Assembly: GCF_005503555.1 (NCBI RefSeq) | Contig: NZ_SCNG01000001.1 | Coordinates: 1,054,001 to 1,118,000, forward strand | Length of the DNA: 64,000 nt | Source of the DNA: Rudaea sp. 3F27F6 | GTDB taxonomy: Bacteria; Pseudomonadota; Gammaproteobacteria; Xanthomonadales; Rhodanobacteraceae | Direction of reading: 5' to 3' | Part shown: positions 48,816 to 57,580 of the stretch, one piece after another | How positions within the stretch are numbered: position 1 is the first letter of the stretch | Layout: each line of letters opens with the position of its first letter | Made by a program: the position numbers and the translations under genes | Notes under the pieces: model-generated | Databases searched by the model: none | Seen by the model: the letters and a program-made list of their open reading frames with translations, nothing else | Told to the model about the DNA's origin: nothing

Positions 48816-49796
48816 TCAACGCGATCTCGGCTTGCGCATCGGGTCATCGAGAGTCAGTGTGTCGAGTTCGACGCCGGCCGCTTCGCGCAGCCAGTGCTCG
48901 ACCAGCCGATAGGACACCGACAGCGGCGACGGCATCAGCAACTCGCCCGAAGCGAGACCATCGATGATTTGTTGCGCGGTGAACCAGCGCGCGTCTTCGA
49001 GTTCGGGCCCGAGCTTGATCGTCGGATCGTCCGCGCGCGCGAGAAAGCCGAGCATGATCGATGCGGGAAACGGCCACGGTTGCGAGGAGTGATAATCGCA
49101 GTCGACCACGCGCACGCCGGCCTCTTCGTGGACCTCGCGCTGCACGGCGGCTTCGAGCGTCTCGCCCGGCTCGATGAAACCCGCGAGCGCCGAATAGCGG
49201 CCTTTCGGCCAACTCGCCTGGCGGCCGAGCAGGCAGGCGTCGCCGCAGGAAACGACCACGATCATCGCCGGATCGGTGCGCGGGAAATGCTCGCTGCCGC
49301 AGTGCGGGTTCGTACATTTGGCGCGATGCCCGGCGCTTTCCAGCCGCAGCGGCGAAGCGCAGACGCTGCAATAGCGCGTGCGTTCCTGCCAATGCGCCAG
49401 CGCGCGCGCATAGGCGAACAGGCCCGCGTCGAACGCCTGCAGTAACATGCCGACCGCGCGCAGATCGAGGAACTCGCCGCCCGCTTGCGCGGCGATATCG
49501 GCGCAAACCGCGTCTTCCGCGCGCCAGACGAACCAATCTTGGTCCCGCGCCTGCCCAAGATAGGAAACGGCGTTTTCCGTGCCGCCGAAGCGCACGAAGT
49601 CGTCGTGCTGCAAGCCGCGCAGGCTATGTCCGTCGGTACCGATCAGGGCGCGGCCGTCGCTGCGCAACAGAAGGAAGCGCACCGCGTCGCCGTGCAGACG
49701 CCGGTTGATCACCGCCGTGTCGCTGCGCCAATCCGCGTCGCGTTCGATTTCTAGGGAGGAAAAGGTGTTGTTGCGGCTGCGCGAGAGTGAGCTCAT
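48816..49796 (-). CDS. nudC: NAD(+) diphosphatase / NAD-RNA decapping hydrolase
   Basis: NudC cleaves NADH and removes NAD caps from RNA. The 326-residue protein has an N-terminal NUDIX-like domain, a zinc ribbon with Cys143, 146, 161 and 166 (CSVC and CTNPHC), and the Nudix box GFIEPGETLEAAVQREVHEEAGV (residues 206-228). SQPWPFPASIMLGF is the NADH-specificity block. The ATG lies 6 bases after TAAAAT on the minus strand, with no ribosome site, so expression is probably leaderless. It is longer than the E. coli enzyme because of its N-terminal region. Confidence 0.94.
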   Translation of the reverse strand: MSSLSRSRNNTFSSLEIERDADWRSDTAVINRRLHGDAVRFLLLRSDGRALIGTDGHSLRGLQHDDFVRFGGTENAVSYLGQARDQDWFVWRAEDAVCADIAAQAGGEFLDLRAVGMLLQAFDAGLFAYARALAHWQERTRYCSVCASPLRLESAGHRAKCTNPHCGSEHFPRTDPAMIVVVSCGDACLLGRQASWPKGRYSALAGFIEPGETLEAAVQREVHEEAGVRVVDCDYHSSQPWPFPASIMLGFLARADDPTIKLGPELEDARWFTAQQIIDGLASGELLMPSPLSVSYRLVEHWLREAAGVELDTLTLDDPMRKPRSR

Positions 49797-49802
49797 GCCG
49801 CT

Positions 49803-49808
49803 ATTTTA
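49803..49808 (-). promoter_or_regulatory. -10 box of nudC, leaderless type
   Basis: Read on the minus strand, TAAAAT is followed by AGCGGC and the ATG. Confidence 0.6.
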
Positions 49809-49879
49809 GCGCCCCTGCATGACTGCAAGAATCGAAAGGCGCTCATTTCCAACGCGCCCTTCTTAGATTCGAATCGATG

Positions 49880-50254
49880 TCAGACGCTGAAAGAGGAACC
49901 GCAGCCGCAGGTCGTCTTCGCGTTCGGATTGCGGATCACGAACTGCGCGCCCTGCAGGCTTTCGCTGTAGTCGATCTCGGCGCCCATCAGATACTGCAGG
50001 CTCAGCGGATCGACGACGAGTGTCACGCCTTCCTTCTCCAGCGCGAGATCGTCCTCGGCACGGGCTTCGTCGAAAGTGAAACCGTACTGGAATCCCGAGC
50101 AGCCGCCGCCCGAAATGTAGACGCGCAGCTTGAGGTCGGGATTGTTCTCCTCGGCGATCAGCTCGCGCACTTTGTGCGCGGCCGCGTCGGTGAAGATCAG
50201 CGGCTGATCGAGGGCGGTCTGATAACTTGGCGTGGCGTCCATGGGGGCTGACAT
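49880..50254 (-). CDS. erpA: Iron-sulfur cluster insertion protein ErpA
   Basis: ErpA delivers Fe-S clusters to apo-enzymes, including those of isoprenoid synthesis. The 124-residue A-type carrier has its three cluster ligands: Cys52 in [12 protein letters not shown] and Cys116/Cys118 in [10 protein letters not shown] chose the ATG at 50254 behind AAAGG; a GTG further up adds five residues. It is the last gene of a DUF6776-bactofilin-erpA run, 30 bases after bactofilin. Confidence 0.95.
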   Translation of the reverse strand: MSAPMDATPSYQTALDQPLIFTDAAAHKVRELIAEENNPDLKLRVYISGGGCSGFQYGFTFDEARAEDDLALEKEGVTLVVDPLSLQYLMGAEIDYSESLQGAQFVIRNPNAKTTCGCGSSFSV

Positions 50255-50284
50255 CGTGCCTTTGCGCACGATTTCAAGGGCGAA

Positions 50285-50734
50285 TCATGTCGACGCGGCG
50301 CCCGACAGGGCGAATTCGTCGGCGCCTTCGCCTGCACCGCCCGGCGCGGCGAGCTGCCGCGGCGGCTCGGCGCGATGCACGATCTTGCCGTTGATCTGCG
50401 CGCCGGCGGACATTTCCATGACCTTGTAGTAGACGTTGCCTTCGACGCGTGCGCCCGCAGCGAGTTCGAGCCGCTGCGTCGCGGTGACGTCGCCGTTGAC
50501 CTCACCATTGATGACCACGTGCGGCGCGGTGATCTCGCCCTTGATGCGCGCGCTGTTCGACAAGGTCAGCACCGCATTGTCGCCTTCACCGAGCAAGGCG
50601 CCTTCGACGCTGCCGTCGACATGCAGGCGGCCGTTGAACGTGACGTCGCCGCGAATCTGCGTGCCGCCCGCGATCAGCGAGGTCGTCTCGGCCGGCGTCG
50701 CGACCGGATTGGTCTTACTTCGATTCCCCAGCAT
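50285..50734 (-). CDS. Bactofilin family protein
   Basis: Bactofilins form cytoskeletal filaments that organise cell-wall enzymes or chromosomal proteins. The 149-residue protein has the beta-helical core built of short repeats (SLIAGGTQIRGDVTFNGRLHVDGSVEG, VVINGEVNGDVTATQRLELAAGARVEGNVYY), with disordered ends. The ATG at 50734 follows GGGAGGG and lies within the last codons of the DUF6776 gene (20-base overlap). The two are probably co-translated. Confidence 0.93.
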   Translation of the reverse strand: MLGNRSKTNPVATPAETTSLIAGGTQIRGDVTFNGRLHVDGSVEGALLGEGDNAVLTLSNSARIKGEITAPHVVINGEVNGDVTATQRLELAAGARVEGNVYYKVMEMSAGAQINGKIVHRAEPPRQLAAPGGAGEGADEFALSGAAST

Positions 50735-51461
50735 TCGTCCCTCCCGACGTGGCCAATACTTCCGCCCATGCGAAATCGCGCGAACTCTTGCCGAATTCGG
50801 ATCCGGCATCGGCCTCCACGCGAATACCGTTCGGCACAAAGCCTTCCGGCAGCAAGAGAGTACCTTTTATTTGTTGAAAATACTTGAAGGCAAATCCCAT
50901 TCCTTTGGCGTCGGCATTCCCGGCGAGATCGGTCCAGTCGACCGTCGCGAGCTTGTCGGCACGCATGCCGCTGACGCTGAGCCTGACCTGCCCGCTCGCG
51001 ACCTGGCCCGGCTTGAGATTCTGGGTCAGGGTAACAGCGAAGTTGAACAGGCGCGGATTGTCGTGCGCGGCGGTGAGCCTGAGCGCTTGCACGCTGAGAC
51101 CTTCGCGCTTGGCGTCCGCGCGTGTCAGGCTGCTGTAGAAAGCGAGATCGGTGCGCAAGCCGGCGAGTTCTTCCTGGCGCTCGCCAATCTGCCGCTGCAG
51201 GTCGGCATTCGCTGCACTCGCCACCTGTTGCGCGCGTTCGAGCACGGCGACGCGCTGTTGCAAGGCCGTGTTCTGATCGAGCGCACGCTTGAGCTGCCCC
51301 GTGCCGTCCGCCGGAACGTTTTCGCGCAGCACCCAGGTGACCGCGACGGCGACGAGAATCGAGGCGAACCAGAACAGTCCGATCGTCGCCCATTCGCGCC
51401 AGCGCGAGCGTTCCTCGTGCGGGCGGATGACCAGGGCGGGAGGTGGCGGGACGTGGGCCAT
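50715..51461 (-). CDS. DUF6776-type membrane protein with coiled coil
   Basis: A 248-residue protein. It has a short cytoplasmic N-terminus, one membrane helix near residue 35 (WATIGLFWFASILVAVAVTWV), a periplasmic coiled coil (about residues 60-105: LKRALDQNTALQQRVAVLERAQ) and a beta-rich C-terminal domain. This matches the family found just before bactofilin in Xanthomonadales, for which I know no function. It overlaps the bactofilin gene by 20 bases, so it may anchor the filament to the membrane (inference). Confidence 0.75.
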   Translation of the reverse strand: MAHVPPPPALVIRPHEERSRWREWATIGLFWFASILVAVAVTWVLRENVPADGTGQLKRALDQNTALQQRVAVLERAQQVASAANADLQRQIGERQEELAGLRTDLAFYSSLTRADAKREGLSVQALRLTAAHDNPRLFNFAVTLTQNLKPGQVASGQVRLSVSGMRADKLATVDWTDLAGNADAKGMGFAFKYFQQIKGTLLLPEGFVPNGIRVEADAGSEFGKSSRDFAWAEVLATSGGTNAGESK

Positions 51462-51528
51462 GCGTACGATCAGCAGCGGACCGGCAGAGCTTAACCAAAA
51501 ACGCCGGCGTCCATCCATTCGCCGCGGC

Positions 51529-51534
51529 TATACT
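51529..51534 (+). promoter_or_regulatory. -10 box of hemJ
   Basis: TATACT lies 32 bases before the hemJ ATG, giving a short normal leader. It contrasts with the leaderless spacing seen elsewhere in the window. Confidence 0.5.
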
Positions 51535-51566
51535 GCGCGGACGTTCTCATTCGCCGACATTGCGCC

Positions 51567-51983
51567 ATGCTCTGGATCAAGGCTCTGCATATCGTCTTCG
51601 TCGTGACTTGGTTCGCCGGGCTGTTCTATCTGCCACGGCTGTTCATCTACCACGTCGAGTCGGACAACACCGCCGTGCAAGCGCAGTTGCAGATCATGCA
51701 GCGCCGCCTGCTCGGGATCACGCATATCGGCGGCGCGCTGGCGCTGACCTTCGGTATCTGGACCCTGATCCTCGTGCCCGGCTATCTGCAGCAAGGCTGG
51801 CTACACGCCAAGCTGACCCTCGTGCTCGGGCTCATCGCCTACCACGCCTACATCGCGTACCTGGTGAAGCAGTTCGCGCAGGGGCGCAATACCCGCTCTT
51901 CGCGCTGGCTGCGTATTTTCAACGAAGTGCCAGCGCTGTTCCTGATCGCAATCGTGCTGCTCGTCGTGGTCAAGCCGTTCTGA
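51567..51983 (+). CDS. hemJ: Protoporphyrinogen IX oxidase, HemJ type
   Basis: HemJ oxidises protoporphyrinogen IX in heme synthesis. The 138-residue membrane protein has four helices and the family marks: WIKALHIVFVVTWFAGLFYLPRLFIYH with the conserved His residues, and GWLHAKLTLVLGLIAYHAYIAYL. The length is normal. It is a single gene converging with bfr; its neighbours are iron-related. Confidence 0.92.
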   Translation: MLWIKALHIVFVVTWFAGLFYLPRLFIYHVESDNTAVQAQLQIMQRRLLGITHIGGALALTFGIWTLILVPGYLQQGWLHAKLTLVLGLIAYHAYIAYLVKQFAQGRNTRSSRWLRIFNEVPALFLIAIVLLVVVKPF

Positions 51984-51999
51984 GCGACGGCTTGCCCGC

Positions 52000-52023
52000 G
52001 GGGACCCGGCTACGCGGGTCCCC
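52000..52023. terminator. Terminator between hemJ and bfr
   Basis: GGGGACCCG (52000-52008) pairs perfectly with CGGGTCCCC (52015-52023) around a 6-base loop, between two convergent stops. Confidence 0.75.
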
Positions 52024-52033
52024 GATATGAAAC

Positions 52034-52507
52034 TCAGCTGCCGCCGAGCTTCTGCTGCAGATAACCGGTCTCGCTGAGCTGCTTGACCAGGCCGAGCTGG
52101 GTTTCGAGCCAGTCGATGTGCTCTTCCTCGGATTCGAGAATCTCCTCGAACAACTCGCGGCTGACGTAATCGCCGATCTTTTCGCAGTGCGCGATCGCCG
52201 CCTTGAGGTCGGGATGCGCGATCATCTCGAGCTTCAGATCGCACTTGATCGCTTCGATCGGCGACTCGCCGATCAACAGCTTGCCGAGCGTCTGCAGGTT
52301 CGGCAGGCCTTCGAGGAACAGAATGCGCTCGATCAGCTTGTCCGCATGCTTCATCTCGTCGATCGATTCCTTGTACTCGTGCTCGGCGAGCTCCTTGTAG
52401 CCCCAGTTGCGGTACATGCGCGCATGCAGGAAATACTGGTTGATCGCGGTCAACTCGTTGAACAGCACCTTGTTGAGATGGCCGATGACTTGCTTGTCGC
52501 CTTTCAT
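52034..52507 (-). CDS. bfr: Bacterioferritin
   Basis: Bfr stores iron in a 24-subunit, heme-containing shell. The 157-residue protein has the ferroxidase ligands Glu18 ([11 protein letters not shown]), Glu51 and His54 (DEMKHAD), and Glu127/His130 in the [11 protein letters not shown] block. Met52, the heme ligand of true bacterioferritins, is present. The ATG at 52507 follows GGGAG; the 37 upstream codons are rejected. bfd, the release partner, is 135 bases upstream on the same strand. Confidence 0.97.
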   Translation of the reverse strand: MKGDKQVIGHLNKVLFNELTAINQYFLHARMYRNWGYKELAEHEYKESIDEMKHADKLIERILFLEGLPNLQTLGKLLIGESPIEAIKCDLKLEMIAHPDLKAAIAHCEKIGDYVSRELFEEILESEEEHIDWLETQLGLVKQLSETGYLQQKLGGS

Positions 52508-52642
52508 GTTTGCAGCTCCCGATCGTTCGTGACGGGCGCGACTATAGCGTGCGCGCGCGACGCGTGACGAAACGCGAATCGGGAGCATTTGCAGTGGTTC
52601 GCCGAGCGCAAAAAGCACCGGCGGCGAGAAGCGTTTGCGCCG

Positions 52643-52864
52643 TTACGCCGCCTGCGCGACCAAAGGCAGATTGAATCGTACCTGCCTGCGCGAGTGTGCA
52701 GCGCGCAGCACTTCCTCGGCGAGATCCGCGCAACTGCCGCAATCGCCCGAGCAGCCCGTGCGGCGCGTAAGTTCGCTCAGGCTGCGCACGCCCTCGGCGG
52801 CGGCCTGATGGATCATCTTCTCGGTGACGGCGTTGCAGATACAGACGTACATGGACGTGTACAT
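52643..52864 (-). CDS. bfd: Bacterioferritin-associated ferredoxin
   Basis: Bfd passes electrons to Bfr to release stored iron. The 73-residue protein has the [2Fe-2S] ligands in YVCICNAVTE and TGCSGDCGSC. The start may be the ATG at 52864 or the one at 52852, which gives the usual MYVCIC opening. The C-terminal Arg/Pro tail is longer than in E. coli. A Fur-like site covers its promoter, which fits iron-starvation control. bfr follows on the same strand after a 135-base gap. Confidence 0.93.
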   Translation of the reverse strand: MYTSMYVCICNAVTEKMIHQAAAEGVRSLSELTRRTGCSGDCGSCADLAEEVLRAAHSRRQVRFNLPLVAQAA

Positions 52865-52881
52865 GGTGGTGTGACAGCTAT

Positions 52882-52910
52882 ATTCAATTGCAAATGAGAA
52901 TGATTGTCAA
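52882..52910 (-). promoter_or_regulatory. bfd promoter with Fur-like box
   Basis: On the minus strand, a perfect TTGACA (52905-52910) is followed after 17 bases by TTGAAT (52882-52887). The stretch 52892-52910, TTGACAATCATTCTCATTT on that strand, is a good match to the Fur consensus and covers the -35 and spacer, so iron-loaded Fur would block transcription. Confidence 0.75.
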
Positions 52911-53100
52911 ATACTTTCATTCCCTGCCATCCGAGAGTTCACAATGTCGCGGTATCCCACGCTTGCAGCCAGCCCCAGTCCGCCACCGCGGGACCTGCAT
53001 ATTTCCGATTTTGCAGGATCACCGTCGACCTCCGCGCAATTCGGCGTAGGCCGTCGCGACAGTCGAAAAACCCATTGCTAGACTCCCGGCCGAGGATTCG

Positions 53101-53691
53101 ATGAACGCAGAAGAACCCAGCCACATCGCCGCGAATTCCGATCTGACCCGCCTGCTGCGCGAATGGCGCGACGGCGACGGGCAGGTCTTTTCTGCCTTGA
53201 TCGAACAGGCGTATCCGGCCCTGAAGCGCATCGCTGTGCGTCGTGTCGGCAATCAGAACGGCTCGGCCACGCTGTCGCCGACCGAACTGGTGCACGAGTC
53301 CGCGCTCGGGATCATGCAGTCGCCGATGGACTTCGCCAATCGCGCGCATTTCTTCGCCACGATGTCGTTGGCGATGCGCTCGATCCTGGTCGATCACGCC
53401 CGCGCGCGTGCCGCCGACAAGCGCGGCGGCGGCGACCTGCAGATCAGCCTGTCGCGCGTCGACGCCGGCGACGAGGGCGGCCTGGCGGTCGATCTGCTTG
53501 CGCTGGAACAGGCGCTCGAGCGGCTCGAAATGCTCGATCCGCGCTGCGGCCAGGTCATGCACCTGGCTTATTTTGGCGGCCTGCAGCAAGAAGAGATCGC
53601 CGCCGTGCTCGGTATTTCTGTGCCGACGGTGAAACGCGACCTGCGTTTCGCGCGCGCATGGTTGCTGAAGGCCATGAACGATGGAGGCTGA
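53101..53691 (+). CDS. ECF-type RNA polymerase sigma factor
   Basis: A 196-residue sigma factor with region 2 (FSALIEQAYPALKRIAVRRV, then ANRAHFFATMSLAMRSILVDHARARAADKRGG) and region 4 (QVMHLAYFGGLQQEEIAAVLGISVPTVKRDLRFARAWL). The SPTELVHESAL block is typical of the ECF group that pairs with Ser/Thr kinases instead of anti-sigma factors. Its last 11 bases overlap the kinase gene, so the two are co-translated. A TAGACT box lies about 20 bases upstream. Confidence 0.92.
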   Translation: MNAEEPSHIAANSDLTRLLREWRDGDGQVFSALIEQAYPALKRIAVRRVGNQNGSATLSPTELVHESALGIMQSPMDFANRAHFFATMSLAMRSILVDHARARAADKRGGGDLQISLSRVDAGDEGGLAVDLLALEQALERLEMLDPRCGQVMHLAYFGGLQQEEIAAVLGISVPTVKRDLRFARAWLLKAMNDGG

Positions 53692-56404
53692 CCGTTATGC
53701 GCTTCTGCGCAGCCTCTACGACGCTGTAGTCGACATCGAACCTTCCTCGCGCGCCGAGACGCTGCGGCGGCACGGCGCCGATGCCGAACTCGCGAGCGAG
53801 GTGCTCGCTCTTTGCGCGGCCGACGACCGCGATCGCACCGGCGCACTGACCACCGCGCGCGACCTCGCATTGGAGGACGCCACCGCACCACCGCCCGCCG
53901 TCGGCGACGTCTTTGGTGCGTGGCGCATCGTCGAAGAAATCGGCCACGGCGGCATGGGCCGGGTCTATCGCGTCGAACGCAGCGACGGCAGCTACGAGCA
54001 GACCGCTGCGCTGAAATTCATCAAGGGCTTGGCCGGCGAAGTCGCCGTCGCAAACTTCGTACGCGAGCGGCAGTTGCTGGCCAATCTCAATCACCCCAAC
54101 ATCTCGCGCCTGCTCGACGGCAGTGCCAGCGCGCTCGGGCAGCCGTTCCTGGTCATGGAATTCATCTCCGGCCAGCCCATCGACGCCTATTGCCGCGCAA
54201 ACCAGCTCGGCTTGAATGCAATCCTCGACTTGTTCGTCGCCGCCTGTTCGGCGGTGAGCCATGCGCACCGGCAACTGATCGTGCATTGCGATCTCAAGCC
54301 GTCGAACATCCTCGTCAACGCACAGGGCCAGCCGATCCTGCTCGACTTCGGCATCGCGCAGCTCGCCGATCGCTATGCCGCCGATGCCGACGCGGCATCC
54401 GACCGCGCTTCGTCCGGCTACACGCCGGGCTATGCCAGCCCCGAGCAGCGCCGCGGCGAGCGCCTCGGCGTCGCCAGCGATGTCTACAGCCTCGGCGTGG
54501 TGTTACGCGACATGCTCAAGGCCGCGCACGTCGAGGCCGAAGCAGAACTCGCCGCCATCCTCTCGATGGCGACGCGCGAAGATCCCGCAGCACGCTACCC
54601 TTCGGTCGATGCGCTCTGCGACGATCTCGCACGCCTGCGCGCGCATCGCCCGGTGCGCGCCCTGCCCGCAACGACGACGTATCGGTTCTCGCGCTTCATG
54701 CGGCGCCATTGGGTGGCGACGTCGATCGCGACCGGCATCGTGCTGCTGTCGGCGCTGTTCACCTGGCGCGTGATCGCCGAAAGCCGCCGCGCGCAGGCCG
54801 CGGAGCAAGTCGCGCTGACCGAACGCGACCGCGCGCGGCAGGCCGAAGTGGAAGCGCGCGCCTCCGAAACCGCCGCGCACGAAACCAGTCTCTTTCTGAC
54901 CTCGGTATTCGAAGGCGCCAACCCGGACGCCGGCAGCGGGAATGTCTCGATCGCCGCCCTGCTCGATCAGGCGCTGTCACGCCTCGAACGCGATCTGGCA
55001 AATCAGCCGGCGACGCGCGCGCTGATGTCGGCCGCGCTGGCCAAGGTGCTCTTCGTGATTGGGCAGCACGAACGCGCACGAACGCTGTACGACTCGGCCA
55101 TCGCGCTGGAGCGCACGCAGAAGCGGCCGCTCGTGCTCGCGCAAATGTTGATCGACGACGCGGACATGTCCTTCCGCTACACGGAACGCATCGCTTTGTT
55201 CGACTACGTGCACGAAGCCCTGCGTCTGCTCGAACAAAACGCCGCGCCCGATTCGCCAGCCCGGATCAAACTGTCCCTCGCCGCAGCCCATGTGCTCGGA
55301 GTCGCCGAACACGACGAAGCCGCAAAGTTGTTCGAGCAAAATCTTTCGCTGATGCGCAAACTCGATCCCGACAGCTTGGACTTGTCGGCCAGCCTCGGCG
55401 AATACGGCTGGCTCGAACGCAATCGCGGCAACTACGAGCACGGCATCGCCCTGCTCAAGGAGTCCGCCGAACTGCGCGAGCGCATCGACGGCGACCGTCA
55501 CGAAGACTATGCGGGAACCCTGGAGTCCCTCGCCAACACCCTCACACTCGCACGCCGCTTCCGCGAAGCCGAACCGATATTCCTACGCGCGCAGGCACTC
55601 CACCGCCGCGAGGGCCGCATGGACGGCCGGCGCGGTGCGTGGTCCCTCGACCAGTACGCGACCATGCTCTACGAATCCGGGCGCTCGCGCGAAGCGCTGC
55701 CTCTCTACGACGAGATCTTCGCCATCGCCGCACGCAAGGTGCCCAAGGAAGACGATTCTCTGCTGGTGTGGCGCTACAACTTTGCCAAGAACGCGGCGAT
55801 GGCCGGCGACTTCGTGCGCGGCAAGAAAGTGATCGACGAAGCCGTTGCGGATGCGCGACGGCTCGGAATTCCGGACTATCTGCAGGCGCGCGGCATGCGC
55901 ACGCAAGCCTACATCCATAGCATGCCCGGCTGCGCAGCCGAATCCGCCGACGCCTTGAGCGCGGCCGAGTCGATTTATGCCACACGCCACAAGCCCGACG
56001 ATGCCGATCTGAACGCGACGAAGGTCGAACATGCACTCTGGCTCGCCTCGTGCGGGCATGCCGAACAAGCACGAAGTGTGCTCGACGAAGTCACCCCGCA
56101 CCGCGCCTCACTCAAACCCGCGCCGTCCTGGCAACTGACGCAAGCGCAGGCACTCGTGCGCCTGCAGCGCGACGGCGACGCGGCCGCGCTGGCCAATATG
56201 CAGGACACCGAAGCACTCGCCACCAAGGTCTACGAGCCGGCCGATCCGCGTATCGTCCTGGCCAAACTCCCGCGCGCGGAGTGGCTGCATGCCCACGATC
56301 GCAAGGACGAAGCGACGAAATTGGCCGGAGATATTCTCGCCGGCGTCGAAGGCAAACTCGTGCCAGACTCGGTTCTGTTCACGCGCATCCGCGCCTTGCG
56401 CTGA
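53681..56404 (+). CDS. Membrane Ser/Thr protein kinase with TPR sensor
   Basis: A 907-residue kinase. The kinase domain spans residues 82-325: glycine loop IGHGGMGRVYRVE, Lys112, catalytic loop HCDLKPSN (Asp204) and DFGIAQL (Asp222). The residue before Asp204 is Cys instead of Arg, so it is a non-RD kinase. One membrane helix (344-365) precedes a coiled coil and at least eight TPR-like pairs (about 420-890). The ATG is within the sigma-factor gene. Kinase and sigma factor probably form one signalling unit: the TPR part senses outside and the kinase activates the sigma factor (inference from gene order). Confidence 0.93.
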   Translation: MEADRYALLRSLYDAVVDIEPSSRAETLRRHGADAELASEVLALCAADDRDRTGALTTARDLALEDATAPPPAVGDVFGAWRIVEEIGHGGMGRVYRVERSDGSYEQTAALKFIKGLAGEVAVANFVRERQLLANLNHPNISRLLDGSASALGQPFLVMEFISGQPIDAYCRANQLGLNAILDLFVAACSAVSHAHRQLIVHCDLKPSNILVNAQGQPILLDFGIAQLADRYAADADAASDRASSGYTPGYASPEQRRGERLGVASDVYSLGVVLRDMLKAAHVEAEAELAAILSMATREDPAARYPSVDALCDDLARLRAHRPVRALPATTTYRFSRFMRRHWVATSIATGIVLLSALFTWRVIAESRRAQAAEQVALTERDRARQAEVEARASETAAHETSLFLTSVFEGANPDAGSGNVSIAALLDQALSRLERDLANQPATRALMSAALAKVLFVIGQHERARTLYDSAIALERTQKRPLVLAQMLIDDADMSFRYTERIALFDYVHEALRLLEQNAAPDSPARIKLSLAAAHVLGVAEHDEAAKLFEQNLSLMRKLDPDSLDLSASLGEYGWLERNRGNYEHGIALLKESAELRERIDGDRHEDYAGTLESLANTLTLARRFREAEPIFLRAQALHRREGRMDGRRGAWSLDQYATMLYESGRSREALPLYDEIFAIAARKVPKEDDSLLVWRYNFAKNAAMAGDFVRGKKVIDEAVADARRLGIPDYLQARGMRTQAYIHSMPGCAAESADALSAAESIYATRHKPDDADLNATKVEHALWLASCGHAEQARSVLDEVTPHRASLKPAPSWQLTQAQALVRLQRDGDAAALANMQDTEALATKVYEPADPRIVLAKLPRAEWLHAHDRKDEATKLAGDILAGVEGKLVPDSVLFTRIRALR

Positions 56405-56496
56405 TTTCCCTCGCGGTGCGCGCTATCGATGCGCTCGCAAATGCCACGCGGCGTACGTTGTTGAGTCGGCAGCGAATGGCGAGCGAATGCCTGCAA

Positions 56497-57414
56497 CTAA
56501 TTCGCGCAAGATCGCCGAGAGTCTTTCGGCTGCAGAAATTCGATCCACATTCCGTGCGCGAATGCCGGCGCGGCATAGACACTCTTACCTTCCACTGACT
56601 CACCTTCGACCAGAGCGGAAAGACCGCCGGCCCGAAGCACATCTTTGGTCTTGGCGAGATCGCAGACGCGAAGCGTGACGCCAACGATCGGATGTCCCGG
56701 TGCGGCTTCGTACGCGGCCGGTAACAGGCGCACCTCGCCCGCGCCGAAACGAAACGTCGTCGCTCGCGCCTTTATCGGCTTGTCGATCGAGCGGACGCCC
56801 TGCACGCCGCCGAGCCGCTGCAGGAGTTGCCGCTCGGCCGAAAGATCCTTGCCGGCAAGCCACACCGCCAGTAGACCATCGGCCCCGTTGGCATGCGCGA
56901 AGTGTTGCGGCAGATCGGTCGGAGAGTGATTGAGGCCGCCGAAGAAAATTTCCGCGGCCGGCGCGTCGTCAGGAAAAGAAACGAAGCCTTCGCCACGCTC
57001 GCTGGCGACGCCCCAGGTATCCATCGACTGCGCCAGTCTCGCCAGGTCGCGCACATACAGAGACAGAAAGGCGGGACCGTCTCCGCGCGACAGAAAGCGC
57101 AGGTATGACGCGGTGATCGAGTCGACGCTGCGCGACGCGGCAATCAGTTCGAGTTCGGTTCCGTCGCGAAATTTGATGTGGTTGTTGCGAATGCCATTGG
57201 CGTGCGGCCTTCCCGGCTTGAGGACAAAGCCGAGCCGGGCAAAGTCCTCCGATGCCCGCTGCAGATCGTTGACGGCGGTCGGCACATGGCTCAGCCCATC
57301 GACCGAAGGAGGTCCGGCGGCAGCCGCAGCCCGGCACCCGGCGATGGAGGCAGCAAGCAAAACCAGGACGAGAGAGAACAATGTCGAACGCACGAATCGG
57401 TCGCGAAGCTGCAC
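56497..57414 (-). CDS. Lipoprotein with glyoxalase-like (VOC) domain
   Basis: A product of about 305 residues. Near the N-terminus is a hydrophobic segment with a lipobox (LVLVLLAASIAGC). A glyoxalase-like fold follows: VDGLSHVPTAVNDLQRASEDFARLGFVLKPGRPHANGIRNNHIKF, later VGVTLRVCDLAKTKDVLRAGGL and HGMWIEFLQP. The start is unsure: GTG at 57414 or 57393, or a GTG at 57543 that adds an Arg-rich tail. The substrate is unknown. It is alone between the kinase and rppH. Confidence 0.78.
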   Translation of the reverse strand: MQLRDRFVRSTLFSLVLVLLAASIAGCRAAAAAGPPSVDGLSHVPTAVNDLQRASEDFARLGFVLKPGRPHANGIRNNHIKFRDGTELELIAASRSVDSITASYLRFLSRGDGPAFLSLYVRDLARLAQSMDTWGVASERGEGFVSFPDDAPAAEIFFGGLNHSPTDLPQHFAHANGADGLLAVWLAGKDLSAERQLLQRLGGVQGVRSIDKPIKARATTFRFGAGEVRLLPAAYEAAPGHPIVGVTLRVCDLAKTKDVLRAGGLSALVEGESVEGKSVYAAPAFAHGMWIEFLQPKDSRRSCAN

Positions 57415-57580
57415 GGAGAGCGCAGCCTGCGTTCGGCATGTGGCTAAACGAGGGCGGCGGTATGTCGATGTGCGACGGCGTGCGCGCGACGCAGGCGAAT
57501 CGGCGGCGATAAATGCATCGTCCGCCGGCAAAGCCAACGGCATTCGTGAGCGCGAAGATGCGCCAGAGTGTGTCGGATTC

